A DNA stretch of 64,000 bases from Tetracentron sinense (GCA_015143295.1 CM026565.1:17308548-17372547), one strand, 5' to 3'; counted from the first letter of the stretch, positions 30,661 to 42,250 are shown. Made by a program: numbers and translations. The notes: generated by a model from the sequence alone, not told the origin.

Positions 30661-32607
30661 TGTCCAAGAGGCACTAGCCAGATTGATTTGAAATGGCCAA
30701 GAGGCACTGGATTTTGATCAAGAATGATGTTGAGGAGTTTGGCCACATGGGTGTGATGCTATGCAGGGATATCATGCAGGGGGTAAAGGCGAGGATGCTT
30801 TCCCATGACTCTGCTGATTGCGACTTACGGGGATGCATGGTGTCGGCTTCTTGTGCTTTATATTGTAGGGGCTGCTCAAGTTAGGCTGATATGACTAGGT
30901 CTAGATACCGGAAGGTATGTTTTGAAAATATTTTTATAAAAGATATTGGACTTTTAGTAAATGGTTTTGATTTTAATAGCAAGACTGTTTAACTAGCCTT
31001 TAGTTTTGCTAGAAAATTGCCTTAGTTAGGGCTTGGGGATCATGTAATCTGTCTTTCACTCTTGGAGAGCGGAGTGTGACCCAGAAGAGATTTCGTCACT
31101 GCAGGGGACGTTCATAGGTAGACCTGTTTGTCTTGTCACTGCTGGAGATTAGAATCTGGCTGGGGAGAAGCTTGTTGGGGGGCAAATTGGATGCTTCTAT
31201 ACTCTTGCTGGGGAGAGTATATGTAGAGAGCAATGGGAAGCTTCTTCTGGTGATCCGCTGGGGAATATGACACTGTTGTAGATTGCTACTGGGGATCTGC
31301 TAGGGGATATGCCACTGATATAGATCACTACTGGGGATCTGAACTTTATTAGAGACTAGTGTCGGGGAAGTTGCTCTTCCATGTCATCTATTGGGGACTG
31401 CTGTAGGGGGCTTATCTGGCTAGATTGACTGCTGCTGGATTCTATTGCCAAACTGCTCTTAAGCTTTTCTCTCTTTTTTTTACCCTTGGAATGATCAAGT
31501 CATGGGGTTCGCATAATTTTTGCGCGATGAGGCCGTTGCCGGTTTTCCTTATGCCTGTAAAGCTGATTGATTTTTGTCCATTTTTTGCCCCTAATCGCAA
31601 GACTAGGTCTGGGGATCACGTGATTTTTGCACAATGAGACCGTTCCTGGTTTTCACTCATGCCCGCGACTTACTGGGGAAATCCTTAATTTGTTGGGGAA
31701 AAATGGATCTTCTTCCGTCATTGCCCTCATAGCTCTCCTTTGGGGTTTTACAGAGATTATGTTTCTACTAAGGATACAGATGTGATGTTGCACTTGCACT
31801 CATAGTTTCTAGGAGATCTAGAAGGACTTGGAGTAGGATGAAATGTAGGCTGGGGGACCGAAGTTTGGGACACCCTGGGATTTCTCCTGTTGTAGTTGAT
31901 TTACACTCCCTTGGAGGTTTGCTTTATCATAGTTGATTTTCGCACTATTGGGGAGTTCTTCCAGTGGTTTTTTTTTTCGGATCCGTCAGGGAATTCGAGA
32001 GAGGTTGTCTCTGCCAGGGAGGGTGAGAGAGGTTGTCTCTGCTGGGGAAAGAGTCTGCAGAGATTGTCTTTGTGGGGAGTCTTTGACTTTTAAAATGTTT
32101 TGACTTCTATTTTGGGTTTTCTTTTGATCAAAATTTTGTACCCTTGAGAGCCGACTCGTCTGGGGAGTTTGAGAGGATTTTTGCTCCGTTGGACTCCATG
32201 GGAAGAGGTTCTTAGAGAGGCTTTGGTTCCACTAGGGATGATTTGACTTGGTATGGGGAATTCGGGGGATATGTGACTCGTCTGGGGAGAAGTTGACTTC
32301 ATGGGAAAGAGTTGGGGGAGGTATGATCCCTTTTTTGTATGACCACACTTGATTTTGTCAGGTTGCCTACGTACCCTTTGCAGGATCAGGTCATGGCATA
32401 GTTCAGAAAAATGCTGCAAAGGGCGAGGGAGGGTGTCCCTAAAAAGGTGTAATGAAAGAAGTGTTGTTAGCCTAAAGGGGCTAACTAGCGGATTTCATTG
32501 ATTTGTAAAATTGGTTACATGAAAAAGGGATAAGGAGTGTGCTAAGGATGACCTCCTGTCATTTCCTGGAGAAACTACAAGTACAAAGTGCCTATCAGAT
32601 CTAGACC
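30661..32607 (-). other. Tat-B 3' noncoding region
   Basis: No gene. Collinear with 6892-8814 of Tat-A read in reverse, with recurring CTGGGGA motifs, the paired unit with TTTTTGCGCGATGAG near 31480-31640, and the conserved GGTTGCCTACGTACCC block near 32360. Confidence 0.55.
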
Positions 32608-33905
32608 CTAAGAATAGTATCGTTTGACTTTGTCCATATTGACGGGCTCTAGGAGTTCTTTGTCATCCATACGTCCAAGTCAAAGGGTGCCGCCTAAGAA
32701 TTTGTCTCAGACAATGTATGGGCCTTCGTAATTGGGAACGAACTTGCCCCTTGGGTCAGGATAGTTTGGCAACATTTTTTGGAGAACCAGATCACCGATC
32801 TTGATGCTTCATAGCTTGACTTTCTTGTTGAATGCCCTAGCCATCTGCCTCTGATAGGCCTGAGAGTGATTGATGGCTTTTAGTCGCCGCTCCTTAATCA
32901 GATTCAACTGTTCATACCGGGTATGCACCCATTCTGCTTCTGAGGGCTCTGCTTTCATTAATACCCAAAGTGATGGAATCTGTACTTCGATGGGGAGGAC
33001 TGCTTCTATACCATAGGCCAAAGAGAATGGTGTTGGCACAATTGAGGTTTGGATGGATGTTTTGTAGGCCGTAAGTGCGTAGGGGAGTATCTCATGCCAG
33101 GCAGAGTAATTGGTTGCCATCTTCTCAATGATTTTCTTTTGATTTTTGTTGGCGGCCTCAATTGCACCGTTGGTCTGTGGCCTATATGGCATGGAGTGTT
33201 GATGTTGGATCTTGAATTTTTGGCTGAGGTCAATCATTCCCTTGTTGCAGAAGTTGAGAGCATTGTATGTCATAATCTCATACAGGACCCCATATCGATA
33301 GATGATATTCCTTTTTAGAAAATGCTGAACCACTGAGGCTGTTACATTGGCATAAGAGGCTGCCTCAACCCATTTTGTGAAATAATCAATTACAACCAAG
33401 ATGAATCGATGTCCGTTAGATGCTTTCTGAGCTATGGGACCGATGACGTCGATGCCCTAAGCTGAGAATAGCCAAGGAACCATAAGGTTGTGCAACCTGT
33501 TTGGCGGTGCATTTACCCTGTCAGCATAGATTTGGCACTGATGACATTTCTATACATGCTTGCAACAATTTGATTCCATTATAGACCAGTGTAGCCCACC
33601 CCCAGTATCTTTTTGGATAGCATCAACCCGTTAATGTGTGGGCCGTAAGTTCCTTCGTGAACTTCTTTAACTACCTGTGTTGCTTCACTGGTATCGAGGC
33701 ATCAGAGCCAGAGTAGGTTCGGTGACATTTTGTATCAGATTCCTCTGGAGAGGACAAACTGAATGACCAGTCTTCTGATTGTCCGACGATCTGTTTTGGT
33801 GGCATCGAGTGGGAAGGTCCCGTCTTCAAGATATTGCTTGATGTCCGTATATCAAGGCTTATTCTCTGATACCTCTTCAATCTAAAGGTAATAGGCAAGC
33901 TGATC
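32608..33905 (-). pseudogene. Tat-B integrase
   Basis: On the minus strand: a zinc-finger region (about 33700-33480) with several stops, then a long open core at 33399-32809 with VVIDYFTKWVEAASYANV, NGAIEAANKN and IEKMATNYSAWHEILPYAL. The second catalytic Asp is lost: at 33265-33267 the codon is TAC (Tyr), giving EIMTYNALNF. The C-terminal part (LVLQKMLPN, GRMDDKELLEPVN) continues after a stop at 32809 and ends at 32608-32610. The core frame is long but the enzyme should be inactive. Confidence 0.8.
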
Positions 33906-34400
33906 CTGTTGCTGAATTTCGATCAGCCAGAGCATGATGCCTGTAGGGATCTGTACCATGGAAGCTAGAGTAGCTAGTGCATTGGTGAATCTGTTTTGGT
34001 TTGTGAACCTGTGACTGAAGCTGATTCTTCTTAACTGAGTGATTAACATGTTGAGGTAGGCCAAGTATGAGATAGCCTTGCTTCTCGGATGGCCCAAGAT
34101 TCATTTACCTGACAGATTACAAGAGACGAGTCACCATAGACGTCTACCTCTTCAATCCTGATGTCTAGGGATTCTTTTAGTTTGACTATGCATGCCTCGT
34201 ATTCTGCTTCGTTGTTGGAAAATTTGAATTTCAGCTTGACTGAGATAGGGAGGTGTGCGCCCTTGGGTGAGATCAGGACTCCTCCTACCCCATGGCCGTG
34301 ACTGTTAGCGGCTCCATCAAAGTATAACTCCCAGCTGAAGTATAATTGCTCATCTGCTTCTGCATACAGGATGGCTTTATCTGGAAACCAACCATGTACT
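33906..34400 (-). pseudogene. Tat-B second (archaeal-type) RNase H
   Basis: Open in one frame from 34579 through the preceding linker. WELYFDGAANSHGHGVGG, SNNEAEYEACIVKL and VYGDSSLVICQV supply three of the four acidic residues. The last block (NRFTNALATLAS) lies in another frame near 33960-34000 and reads N where Tat-A has D. This is the best-preserved second RNase H of the three copies. Confidence 0.75.
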
Positions 34401-34419
34401 GAGACATAGTCTTGTGCTG

Positions 34420-34870
34420 AACTGAGAGCCAGGTGATCTGCTATCGCTTGCCCCTTGATTGACTTTTGAGTCATGTACGTGATGTCTAATTCAGACAACA
34501 TCATAAGCCATCGACCAGTTCTTTCGGTGGTGGCCGGCTTTTCCAGTAAGTACTTGAGTGGGTCCATCCCGGAGATCAAGATTACCGGATAGGAAATCAG
34601 ATAGTGCCAGAGACGTTGGGTAGCCTAGACCAGTGCGAGACACGTCTTCTCAAGAGCGTTGTACCACTCTTTATACTTTAGCAGGCGCTTACTGATGTAG
34701 TAGATGGCTTGCTCTATTCTGCCTGTCTCGTCGTGTTGTGCCAGGACGCACCCCATAGAGGTTTCTTGTACAGAGATGTATAGTAGTAGGGGTCGCTCGG
34801 TGTAGGAGGCACAAATACTGGAGGATTAAGGAGATATTGCTTTATTCTATCAAAGGCTTCCTGACACTTA
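34420..34870 (-). pseudogene. Tat-B first RNase H
   Basis: LLLYISVQETSMG, AIYYISKRLLKYKEW and HYLISYPVILISGMDPLKYLLEKP on the minus strand. Broken by a stop near 34626 and a change at the start. It lies between the RT connection and the second RNase H. Confidence 0.7.
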
Positions 34871-34879
34871 GTTGTCCAA

Positions 34880-36023
34880 ACTGTAGGTATATTCTTCCGG
34901 AGAAGCTTGAAGATTGGCTCGTATATCGGAGTGAGCTAAGAGATGAATCTACTGATGTACAGAATTCTGCCCTGGAAACCACAGATCTCCTTTTCAATGT
35001 GGGGATCTGGTATTTCGATGATGGCCTTGGCTTTGGCTGGATCGATCTCGATGCCTCTCTTGCTGACTATGAAGCCAAGGAGCTTTCCTGATGAGGTTCC
35101 AAAGACACATTTGGCCGAATTCAGTCTCAAGCCAAACTCTCGGAGTCTATTGCAGAGTCTCTTCAAGTCTTCCAGGTGCTGCCTGGCAGTAGGCGATTTG
35201 ACGATCATGTCATCCACATAGATTTCAGTTGACTTGTGGATCATGTCGTGGAATAATGCCACCATGGTCCTCTGGTAGGTTGCTCCAGCGTTCTTGAGTC
35301 CGAAGGGCATTACTTTGTAGCAGAATGTGCCCCAAGGTGTAATGAAGGAGGTTTTCTTTATGTCTTCCTCTGCTATTCTGATTTGGTTGTATCCGGAGAA
35401 ACCATCCATGAATGAGAGTGTCTCGTGTCCTGCAGTATTGTCAACCAGAATATCGATGTGCTGGAGAGGAAAGTTGTCTTTGGGGCTTGCCCTGTTTAGA
35501 TTCCGATAGTCGATGCACTTTCAGACCTTGCCATCCTTCTTGGGTACTTGGACAATGTTGGCCAACCACTCAGGGTAGTTTGCTACTGGTAGGAAGCCTG
35601 CACTGATCTACTTTTCAACTTCTTTCTTGACCTTTTCTAACCATTGGGTCTCATTCACCTCAGTTTCTGCTTAACTGGTCTAACATCGGGGTTTAGGGGT
35701 AATCTGTGTACCACCAATGCTGGGAATAAGCCGGGCATGTCTGTATATGACCAGGCGAAGATGTCACTGTATCTTCTCAGGAAACTGATCATGTCTGCCC
35801 TCAGCTGTGGGCCCATGCTTGTGCCGATCTTGATTAGCTGGGGCTTGTCTGCGGATCCCAAATTGACTGTCTCAGTGTCTTTGATGTTCGATTGCAGTAG
35901 CCCCTTGCTATGTTCTAGGAGGTCCAAAATTTCCTGATACAGTTCCTCTTCCTATTTTGAGTCATACACTACTTCTGAGAGTTCAAGGATGGTTTGAGGG
36001 GTAGCCCTATCAGAGGTGTTTTC
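34880..36023 (-). pseudogene. Tat-B reverse transcriptase
   Basis: Exon start at 36023. A leader (ILDLLEHSKGLLQSNIKD) is followed by MISFLRRYSDIFAWSYTDM, then a stop and frameshifts between 35650 and 35410. The palm is open at 35409-34936: MDGFSGYNQIRIAEED, TPWGTFCYKVMPFGLKNAGA and EIYVDDMIVKS with YVDD intact at 35209-35220. GKLLGFIVSKRGIE closes the palm. The catalytic box survives but the fingers region is destroyed. Confidence 0.85.
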
Positions 36024-36331
36024 CTAACAAATCAATTAGTTCAAGTTCAGCATGCTTACATTTTTATTTTTGTTGGCTTCTAGACACTTGGCCTTCCAGG
36101 GGAAGAGTCCGTGTGATTTCTTCATCAGCCGATATGAATTGTTTGTTTTTAAAAACATGATTTTTGAGTTAAAACATCTAATTTTCATTGACAAAATAGA
36201 TGACTGGTTACAAAAATGACTCATAAAAAAAGAGGCCAACAGTGGCCTGATATTTGGATTTTACAAATGAGAGCGAAGAGAGATTGAGGGAGGAGAAGGG
36301 TGATGCTTGGTCACTGCTGTCTTGGACCAAC
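36024..36331 (-). other. Putative intron between protease and RT exons (Tat-B)
   Basis: 308 nt on the minus strand, GTTGGT at the donor and TTTGTTAG at the acceptor, aligned with the Tat-A and Tat-C boundaries. A one-base deletion upstream puts the donor in phase 2 here, so splicing would not restore this copy's frame. ACTAATTG about 15 nt before the acceptor is a possible branch region. Confidence 0.55.
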
Positions 36332-36912
36332 CTATCTTGTACTGTGCTTGCCCTAGCCTGAGCGGCCTCAATGGTAAGAGCCTCAGTCCACCAACGGATT
36401 AGTGGCTGGCAACTGGAGGACGCTTCGGCGCTGTTGAAGGGGGTACAAACCTGCTCTCCCGCTGGATATTCTACTTTGGTAGCATCTTCGACAGTCAGCT
36501 CGTCGAACATTTGTGCCATGCCGAACACTTCCGGATCTGGAATCCTTGAAGATTCGTCACTGGGCTGGGGGATTAAGGCAACAGGTGCATCAGAGGTTTC
36601 TGGGTAGGTTTCAAAGATTCCCACGGGGAAGGTTATAGAGATGTGGGCTCGGGGTTCAGGTTTCACCGACTGTCTGCTATTCTTGGTCAGCTTAGAGAGG
36701 TAGTCCTCGTATTTAGGCTTGTATCCCAATCCGAAGGGAGATGTATAGGGAGGAGATGTGTATTTCTTCTTTTTGCACTGATTCCTGGCACCGAGATCAT
36801 TCTCTGGCTGATAGTTCATTTTGGCCATCATTCTGATAAATGGTGGCATTGCTTGCTTGCTTTGTTGTTTAACCTGAGCGATAGAACTAACCTGCTCGAG
36901 CTGAAATGCCAT
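36332..36912 (-). pseudogene. Tat-B G-patch-like segment and linker
   Basis: Open at 36912-36208, running past the putative donor. Starts MAFQLEQVSSIAQVKQQSKQ, then MMAKMNYQPENDLGARNQ, where the central Gly-Ser-Gly of Tat-A is lost, then FGLGYKPKYEDYL. The linker (MFDELTVEDATKVEYPAGEQ) matches Tat-A and Tat-C. Its long open frame lets the domain order be read without interruption. Confidence 0.6.
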
Positions 36913-37660
36913 AAAGGCAGTGCCTTATCCCAGCTCTTAGACGTCCCCGAAGGAACTTGCCAATTCCTCAGAATGAATGATGACTAGGCAGTCATCCTGG
37001 ATGAATTTGATTCTCTGGTGTAGGGAGGAGGGAATGGCTCTGGCTATATGTATTCACGGCCTCCCTAAGTGCAAGGTGAATGAGGCTGACCATTTACAAC
37101 CTGAAAGTTCATTGTGAACAGGGCTGGTCCGACGTCGATGGTCAAATCAATGTCACCCAAATTCTATGTGGTTGTATTGTCAAAAGCCCTGATGGTCATG
37201 GGTCTCTTCTTCACTTAGCTGAGGTTTAGGCTTAGGTTTTGCAATGTAGAAAGTATGCAGACATTCAGGTCGGAACCATTGTTGATGAGCACTGATGATA
37301 ACCATCTGTCCATGCACTGAACTACTATGTATAAAGCCCAGGTGTGATCCCTATCACTGTCCGGTATTTCCTCTTCTGTGAAGAAAATGATTCTGGATTT
37401 GAGGACTTGCCCTACCATATGCCCTTGTTTCTCGGGTGTTATGTCTGGTGTTACGTGGGCATTGCCGAATACTCGGAGCAGTTGCTTCCGGTGATGTTCG
37501 GAAGTTAGAAGAAGACCCAAGATAGAAATTTGTTTTGAGTCCTTGCTCAATTGCTGAGTGATATTGAACTCCTCTGCTTTCTCTAGGATCTTCAACAAAA
37601 CTACTGAATCAGTTGCTTCCTTTTGTGGGTCTGACACCTTTGCTTTTTCTTTCTCTTTCT
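36913..37660 (-). pseudogene. Tat-B aspartic protease
   Basis: Open at 37637-37215 with a helical lead (ILEKAEEFNITQQLSKDS, LLTSEHHRKQLLRVFG) and the active-site motif LINNGSDLNVC. The catalytic Asp is replaced by Asn (AAC, 37281-37283). Beyond a stop at 37215 the rest of the domain (36913-37214) is recognisable but frameshifted. The enzyme would be inactive. Confidence 0.75.
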
Positions 37661-38045
37661 TTGTACCCTTTGCCTTTGCCGGCTCAGCCGTAGGCGGTTG
37701 ATAAACTTGACCAGATCTGGTTAGGTTGGCTATGCTCTCACTCTCAAGGATGAGAGAGTGGGGAGCGGGTACTCAGTTGAGGTCAAAAGGCTGCTCTGGG
37801 ATGTAGGGGATCCAAACAGGGCTTGAAGAGGTTGAGGCTTCAGCTGAAGCTATATGCTAATTTACAGGACAAGGGATAGTATAGATGATCTGTTCGGGGA
37901 CAGCTATCTGGATTGAAGACTGAATGGCCTGTATATTTGACTAGGGGAAGGGGATTATGACAGGGGATCAGTAAGAGGGCTTGATGATGCCATCATCGAC
38001 TGTTGGTATGCTGGGTCCTGGCTATCCTGCCCCGGGCTCTTCCTA

Positions 38046-38312
38046 CTAAATAAAATTGATTTGATTATTGTGTGGGGACAGTGACACCTGATATATGCTG
38101 GTATTGCTGAGAGCCAGCTCAACCTTTCTGTCATCTAAGAGATCTTGGATGGCACACTTCAGGCCTATGCAGTAGTCTGTAGCATGGCCTAGGCCTCTAT
38201 GGAAGGCACAATGATGATCGACATGGTAGTTCTTTTTCTGTTTGTCTGGAGGTAAGAGAGGTGTCGGGCCTCTCAACTCGAGAAGGCTCTGTTTAGTTAG
38301 AAATTCCAACAA
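38046..38312 (-). pseudogene. Tat-B Gag nucleocapsid segment
   Basis: YHVDHHCAFHRGLGHATDYC followed by LKCAIQDLLDDRKVEL is the zinc-binding CxxH-like block of Tat/gypsy Gag. The first cysteine of a usual CCHC appears replaced or displaced. The region 37660-38045 between it and the protease is Pro/Gln-rich linker with stops. Confidence 0.6.
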
Positions 38313-39150
38313 CTAGCTGAGTGTGTATGGAAGAGGGGTAAAGTTTCTAAGGTATGATTTTGTCCCTGGTTTAGTCGGGCTAGCCGGGTATTTCTGACGA
38401 CGGATTCCTGTTGAGCTACTGGAGCTGGTAATCTGATGGGTGCTGTGGAAGCAACCATATGTACATCTTCCTTCTTTCTGTGGTCCCTGGGATCGATGTT
38501 CCTACTGGATGAGGTAGTTACCTTGGGGGGATCAAGTCCTAGACTGGAGTGAATAGCCCTGCTCTTGATGACGGTCTCGATATGGGCACCCATCTTAATG
38601 ATGGTGCCGAAGTGCACTACTGGTAAGGTCACCATAAGTGTAGAGTAGGGCTGCTTTAGAGTGCCCATGAACATGCTTGCCAGCTCCTCCTTAGGGATTG
38701 GAGTCGGGATCTTAACTGTCATTTTCCTCCAATGGGTGGCGTATTCCAGGAATGATTCATTATTGCGCTGGTTTAGCTGCTCAAGCTGGCTCCTCTGAGG
38801 GCAAAGCTCCTAGTTAAAGGAGTACTGCTCCATGAAACTGTCCATGGCATCCTGCCAAGTCTTGACTTTCTGCTTGTCCACAGACATCCACTATGTTAGG
38901 GCTGCCCCTTTGAGACTTTTCTGGAAGTACTGGATGAGTAGGGGCTGATTTCTGTTGTGTTGAAGCATGTCTCCCAAGTACAACTATAGATGTTGCTTCA
39001 GACAGCCCGAGCCATCGTATTTATCAAATTCCGGGACCTTGAAGCATGCAGGAACAACATCCCCTGATGAGAAAGTTAAGCCTTCCAGAGATAGACTGGT
39101 ACTAGTGGACGTACCCTTCATTATCTTCACCACTTCTTTCATCTGCTTGA
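38297..39150 (-). pseudogene. Tat-B Gag capsid domain
   Basis: Retrotransposon gag domain on the minus strand: FKVPEFDKYDG near 39035, QYFQKSLKGAAL, WMSVDK, FLEYATHWRKM, then an open part at 38722-38297 (PIPKEELASMFMGTL, IETVIKSRAIHS). Stops near 38980, 38895 and 38812 interrupt it. It would form the capsid. Confidence 0.75.
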
Positions 39151-39679
39151 TCTCCTCCTATAGGGAAGGAGTGGGGTCTGCGGATAATGGCCGGTCCTGG
39201 TTGACTTATCAGGCCTTGGGTTGCTTTTCGTATTGGTCATACTCCTCTCCTCCGCTTGCTGCAGGTCCAGGGTTAGGTATGATGAGGGGAATAGGGTGAG
39301 GGTTTGGAACAGGTTGCTCAGATGATTCGTCGGTCGGGATTCGGGTAAAGGGTTCATCGGTTCGGACACCAATTAGAATCTTTAGGGATTCCAGAACACT
39401 GTCGAGTTTTGACTGCATGGCTGCGATGTCCTTGTTATGTGACTGTAGGATCTCATTGGTTTGCTGGTGCTTATCTACAGGTTCCGCCATTAAGTCTGAG
39501 CTATTTTCTGATTGGGCTGTGTAAGAGTTGCTCTCTGATTGGACTGTGTAAGGAGCTATCTCTGTGATTGGCACCACTGTCAAGACTATGTCTGCGGCTG
39601 CTGCCTCTGCAAGAATCGCAGTCAGAGAACGAGTCACAGGTCGGCTCATGCAACTAAAAAGAATGCAACAGCTAATCAC
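39140..39679 (-). pseudogene. Tat-B Gag N-terminal segment
   Basis: Open at 39679-39209 with a Met at codon 11 (MSRPVTRSLTAILAEAAAAD), then a helical segment (QTNEILQSHNKDIAAMQSKL) and a Pro-rich stretch leading into the capsid domain. The start is not certain. It lies downstream of ORF1 with about 120 nt of non-open sequence between. Confidence 0.55.
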
Positions 39680-39799
39680 GATTATGCATGATTACAGGAA
39701 GAAGGTGCTGAAAAAGGATTTTTCATTGATGCATGAAGTGGTGTAATGAGTATAGGATAGTGCGACTCAAAAGAAGAGAAAAAGACTCTATCCTAGGCA

Positions 39800-40410
39800 G
39801 GTCCATCAGGGATCGCGAAGTCAAGTGACCGGGGCACACCATTAAGATCCATGATCAGTTGCTGGAGGGATGTGATCTCAACCTCTATGTTTGCAAGGGT
39901 CTCAATAGCATTGAACATGTGGTATCCAAACTGTTGGATATGGGAGGTTATCTTCGCCTTTACACTATCAAGCTGTTCTTGGTGGAACTGTAGCTGGGCC
40001 CTGATGATGGCTGTCTCTCTGGAGTCACCTTTGTGCTTTCTGTGGAGAGATTGGATTGTCTGCTCCAGCTGCTCAACTTGCTCTTACGTGGCTTGGAGTT
40101 CACGACCTTGTTCCACTTCCTATTGCCTGAATGCACGCTGGGCTTCTCGTAGATTGTTCTCCTTCTGCTGGATCTGGAGCTGTCTCTCCAGGAAGAAGTC
40201 TGTCTAGGGAACCACCATTTCGGCTAGGGGTATGGTTCCGTGAGATGGAGTTGCGACTGGTGTGGGCAGATCCCTAGGTGCGGGTATGCTGGGTAGAATG
40301 TCAGGGTTATCTACCCACTATCGGTATGCTGAGTTGGTTGGTGGTCCTAATATAACCATCAAGTCCGACCACTGGTCTCGTTTGGAGCTGTGCCAAGCTG
40401 ACTAGAAGTG
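39800..40410 (-). pseudogene. Tat-B ORF1 C-terminal coiled-coil part
   Basis: Continues ORF1 after its stop at 40411-40413. The same frame carries a linker (PAPRDLPTPVATPSHGTIP) and a long heptad region (FLERQLQIQQKENNLREAQ, EQVEQLEQTIQSLHRKHKG) with stops near 40381, 40204, 40138 and 40086. This suggests that ORF1 originally reached about 39800 and had a coiled-coil tail. Confidence 0.55.
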
Positions 40411-41388
40411 TCAGGTGAGGTTGTCGGAGTGCATTGTGAAAGTGATCCAATCATTTTCCTGCCGGTCTATCACTGGGATATGCTGTGGGAGTCTAAACTG
40501 TCGGAGGATTCGGAGTGGTGTATAGATTGCAAAGCCTGTAAGACCGACAAGAATCATGCATTGTCTGCTAGTGATGATGACACGAGGTAGCCTATTCAGT
40601 ACAAGCCACTCGTATTGCCATATGATCTCTTCCTCTAACAGGGCTTGGAGAAGCTGGTAGAGCTCTCCGACGTCTGTAGTCGTTATCGGAACTTGATTTT
40701 GAGAAATCTTCCGAGGTATGCTGTAGGCTTCATGGAGACTGTCCGGTACCGATATGATTGTAGGTAGATGTCCTACCAACCATAGGTGTAGGAGAGGTGT
40801 ATTAGCATGGAAGATGCCCTTTCTGCGGTCTGCTACCTGGTTGAGAGCCCTGAGAAGCTCTGCTAGGATGAGTGGTACAAATGAGCCGGAGCTGTGTATG
40901 TCCTCGATGATCTTGATCAGAACTGATTCGACAAGTATATGGCACCTCGGGAATACCAGCTGAGACATGGCTATCAGTGCAAGGGTGTTGAGACCAGGAA
41001 GTTCCACTATAATGGAGTCAAGGTTCCACTTGCGCTTGTACTTCTTTTCAAGAAAAGACACGGGTATCCGATCAAAAGAGCCGTTAGGGCCGAGCCGCAA
41101 GCAGGCAGGCTTGATATGCAAGAACCTGGATAGATTTGCCTGGTATGTTGTCTTGTAGCGCGGTTTTATGGTTTCATCGTCCATGTTTAACCCTATAATG
41201 CGCTGAATCTCTTCCAGTGTTGGACACAGTTCGTTCTTACCAAAATGGAATACCATGTGAGATGAGTTCCAACACTGGATAGCTACGTTCATGAGGCGCG
41301 GGTCCGAGTTAATAACGGATAGGTCTAGGATAGTTCTGATTTTATAGTATTGAGCCCAAGCAAGACGCTGACTCGAGGTAAAGGCCAT
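40411..41388 (-). CDS. Tat-B ORF1 protein, Ogre-type, 325 codons
   Basis: The longest unbroken reading frame of any Tat gene in the window. Starts MAFTSSQRLAWAQYYKIR. FGKNELCPTLEEIQRIIGL (about residues 53-71), IPVSFLEKKYKRKW (about 107-120) and LLHLWLVGHL (about 200-210) match, as I recall it, the DUF7745-like domain of the extra ORF upstream of gag in Ogre/Tat elements. Function is unknown; no enzyme motif, signal or membrane span is seen. The stop at 40411-40413 looks premature because a coiled coil continues in the same frame. The frame being open need not mean it is functional. Confidence 0.6.
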   Translation of the reverse strand: MAFTSSQRLAWAQYYKIRTILDLSVINSDPRLMNVAIQCWNSSHMVFHFGKNELCPTLEEIQRIIGLNMDDETIKPRYKTTYQANLSRFLHIKPACLRLGPNGSFDRIPVSFLEKKYKRKWNLDSIIVELPGLNTLALIAMSQLVFPRCHILVESVLIKIIEDIHSSGSFVPLILAELLRALNQVADRRKGIFHANTPLLHLWLVGHLPTIISVPDSLHEAYSIPRKISQNQVPITTTDVGELYQLLQALLEEEIIWQYEWLVLNRLPRVIITSRQCMILVGLTGFAIYTPLRILRQFRLPQHIPVIDRQENDWITFTMHSDNLT

Positions 41389-41848
41389 AATTGCTTTCTG
41401 GAGGTTGTCATCACATGCCCCCTAATAAGTTAGATGCATGGGCCGTGACGGTCGACCCATTGGCTGAATTTTCTCTGAAGGACCTACCACCTACCTAGAC
41501 AATATACAGACTCTGTGATTCTACTATGTATGCAGATGGAATGCAAAAGATGATGCGATATTTTTTTTTGATTTTTTGATTTGATTGGGTGTGACAAGGC
41601 ACATGTGATCCGATAAGGCAGACAGACGAAGGTCCGACGTACTTTTAGCCCGGGTTGTCGGGAACCTATCAGGTCAAGGTTGGGGACAGGCCCAGTGAAG
41701 TCCTGTCTGTCTGGGATTTAAACCTCATATGCTATGTCGGGAAGCAGGTTTGGATGTGGTTTATTACAAGCACAGCTTTGGCTCATTATATGCCCCTGAG
41801 TGGGTGGTTATCCGGGTAGAATGTGCCCGGGTAGTCGACCACAATTGG
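41389..41848 (-). other. Tat-B leader before ORF1, truncated
   Basis: No gene. The leader of Tat-B contains an A-rich run near 41565 and several CCCGGGTA-type short palindromes. No primer-binding site is recognised. It ends at 41848/41849 where S2 RNase H sequence starts, the site of the deletion that removed the 5' LTR. Confidence 0.5.
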
Positions 41849-42250
41849 ATATTTAGCCTCAGCTGTAAATAGAGCCACATAATTCTATTTCTTACTAAAC
41901 CATGAAACAAGAGAGCACCCTAGGAAGTTACAAGTACCCACTAGTAGTTTTTCTATCAATTTTACATCCGGTAAAGTTTGCATCTGAGTAGCTTATTAAT
42001 TCTAAATATGTATTCTTTGGATACCAAAGTCCTAGATCAGTTGATCCTAACAAATATCTAAGATTTTTTTAACAGCAACTAAGTGAGATTCTTTTGGACA
42101 AGACTAAAATCTAGCACATAAGCATGCATTAAACATATTGTCAGGTCTGCTTGCAGTTAAGCACAGTAGACTTCCTATCATGCCTCTATATTTCTTTTCA
42201 TCAACACTTTTACCATTTTCATCTTTATCTAATTTGGTTAATGGACTTAT
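41849..42250 (-). pseudogene. S2 RNase H and end of RT, distal fragment
   Basis: Continues the S2 RT after the solo LTR. It encodes KYRGMIGSLLCLTASRPD, ESHLVAVKKILRYLLGST, ISYSDANFTG with a catalytic Asp, and TAEAKY, where it stops. The last third of the domain is absent. Several stops are present. Confidence 0.75.

Larger units (their letters stand above)
15449..41848 (-). mobile_element. Tat-B: Tat/Ogre-like Ty3/gypsy element, near-complete body, 5' LTR missing
   Basis: Read on the minus strand: about 460 bp of leader, ORF1, gag, protease, G-patch-like segment, putative intron, RT, two RNase H domains, integrase, about 2.6 kb of repetitive 3' DNA, polypurine tract and a 3' LTR of about 2.63 kb (once S1 is removed). 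The body is 11.9 kb; with two LTRs the element would be about 17 kb, in the Ogre size range. It sits between the RNase H and envelope-like parts of S2. No primer-binding site or 5' LTR is seen at the 41848 end, so that side was lost by deletion together with part of S2. Confidence 0.8.
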
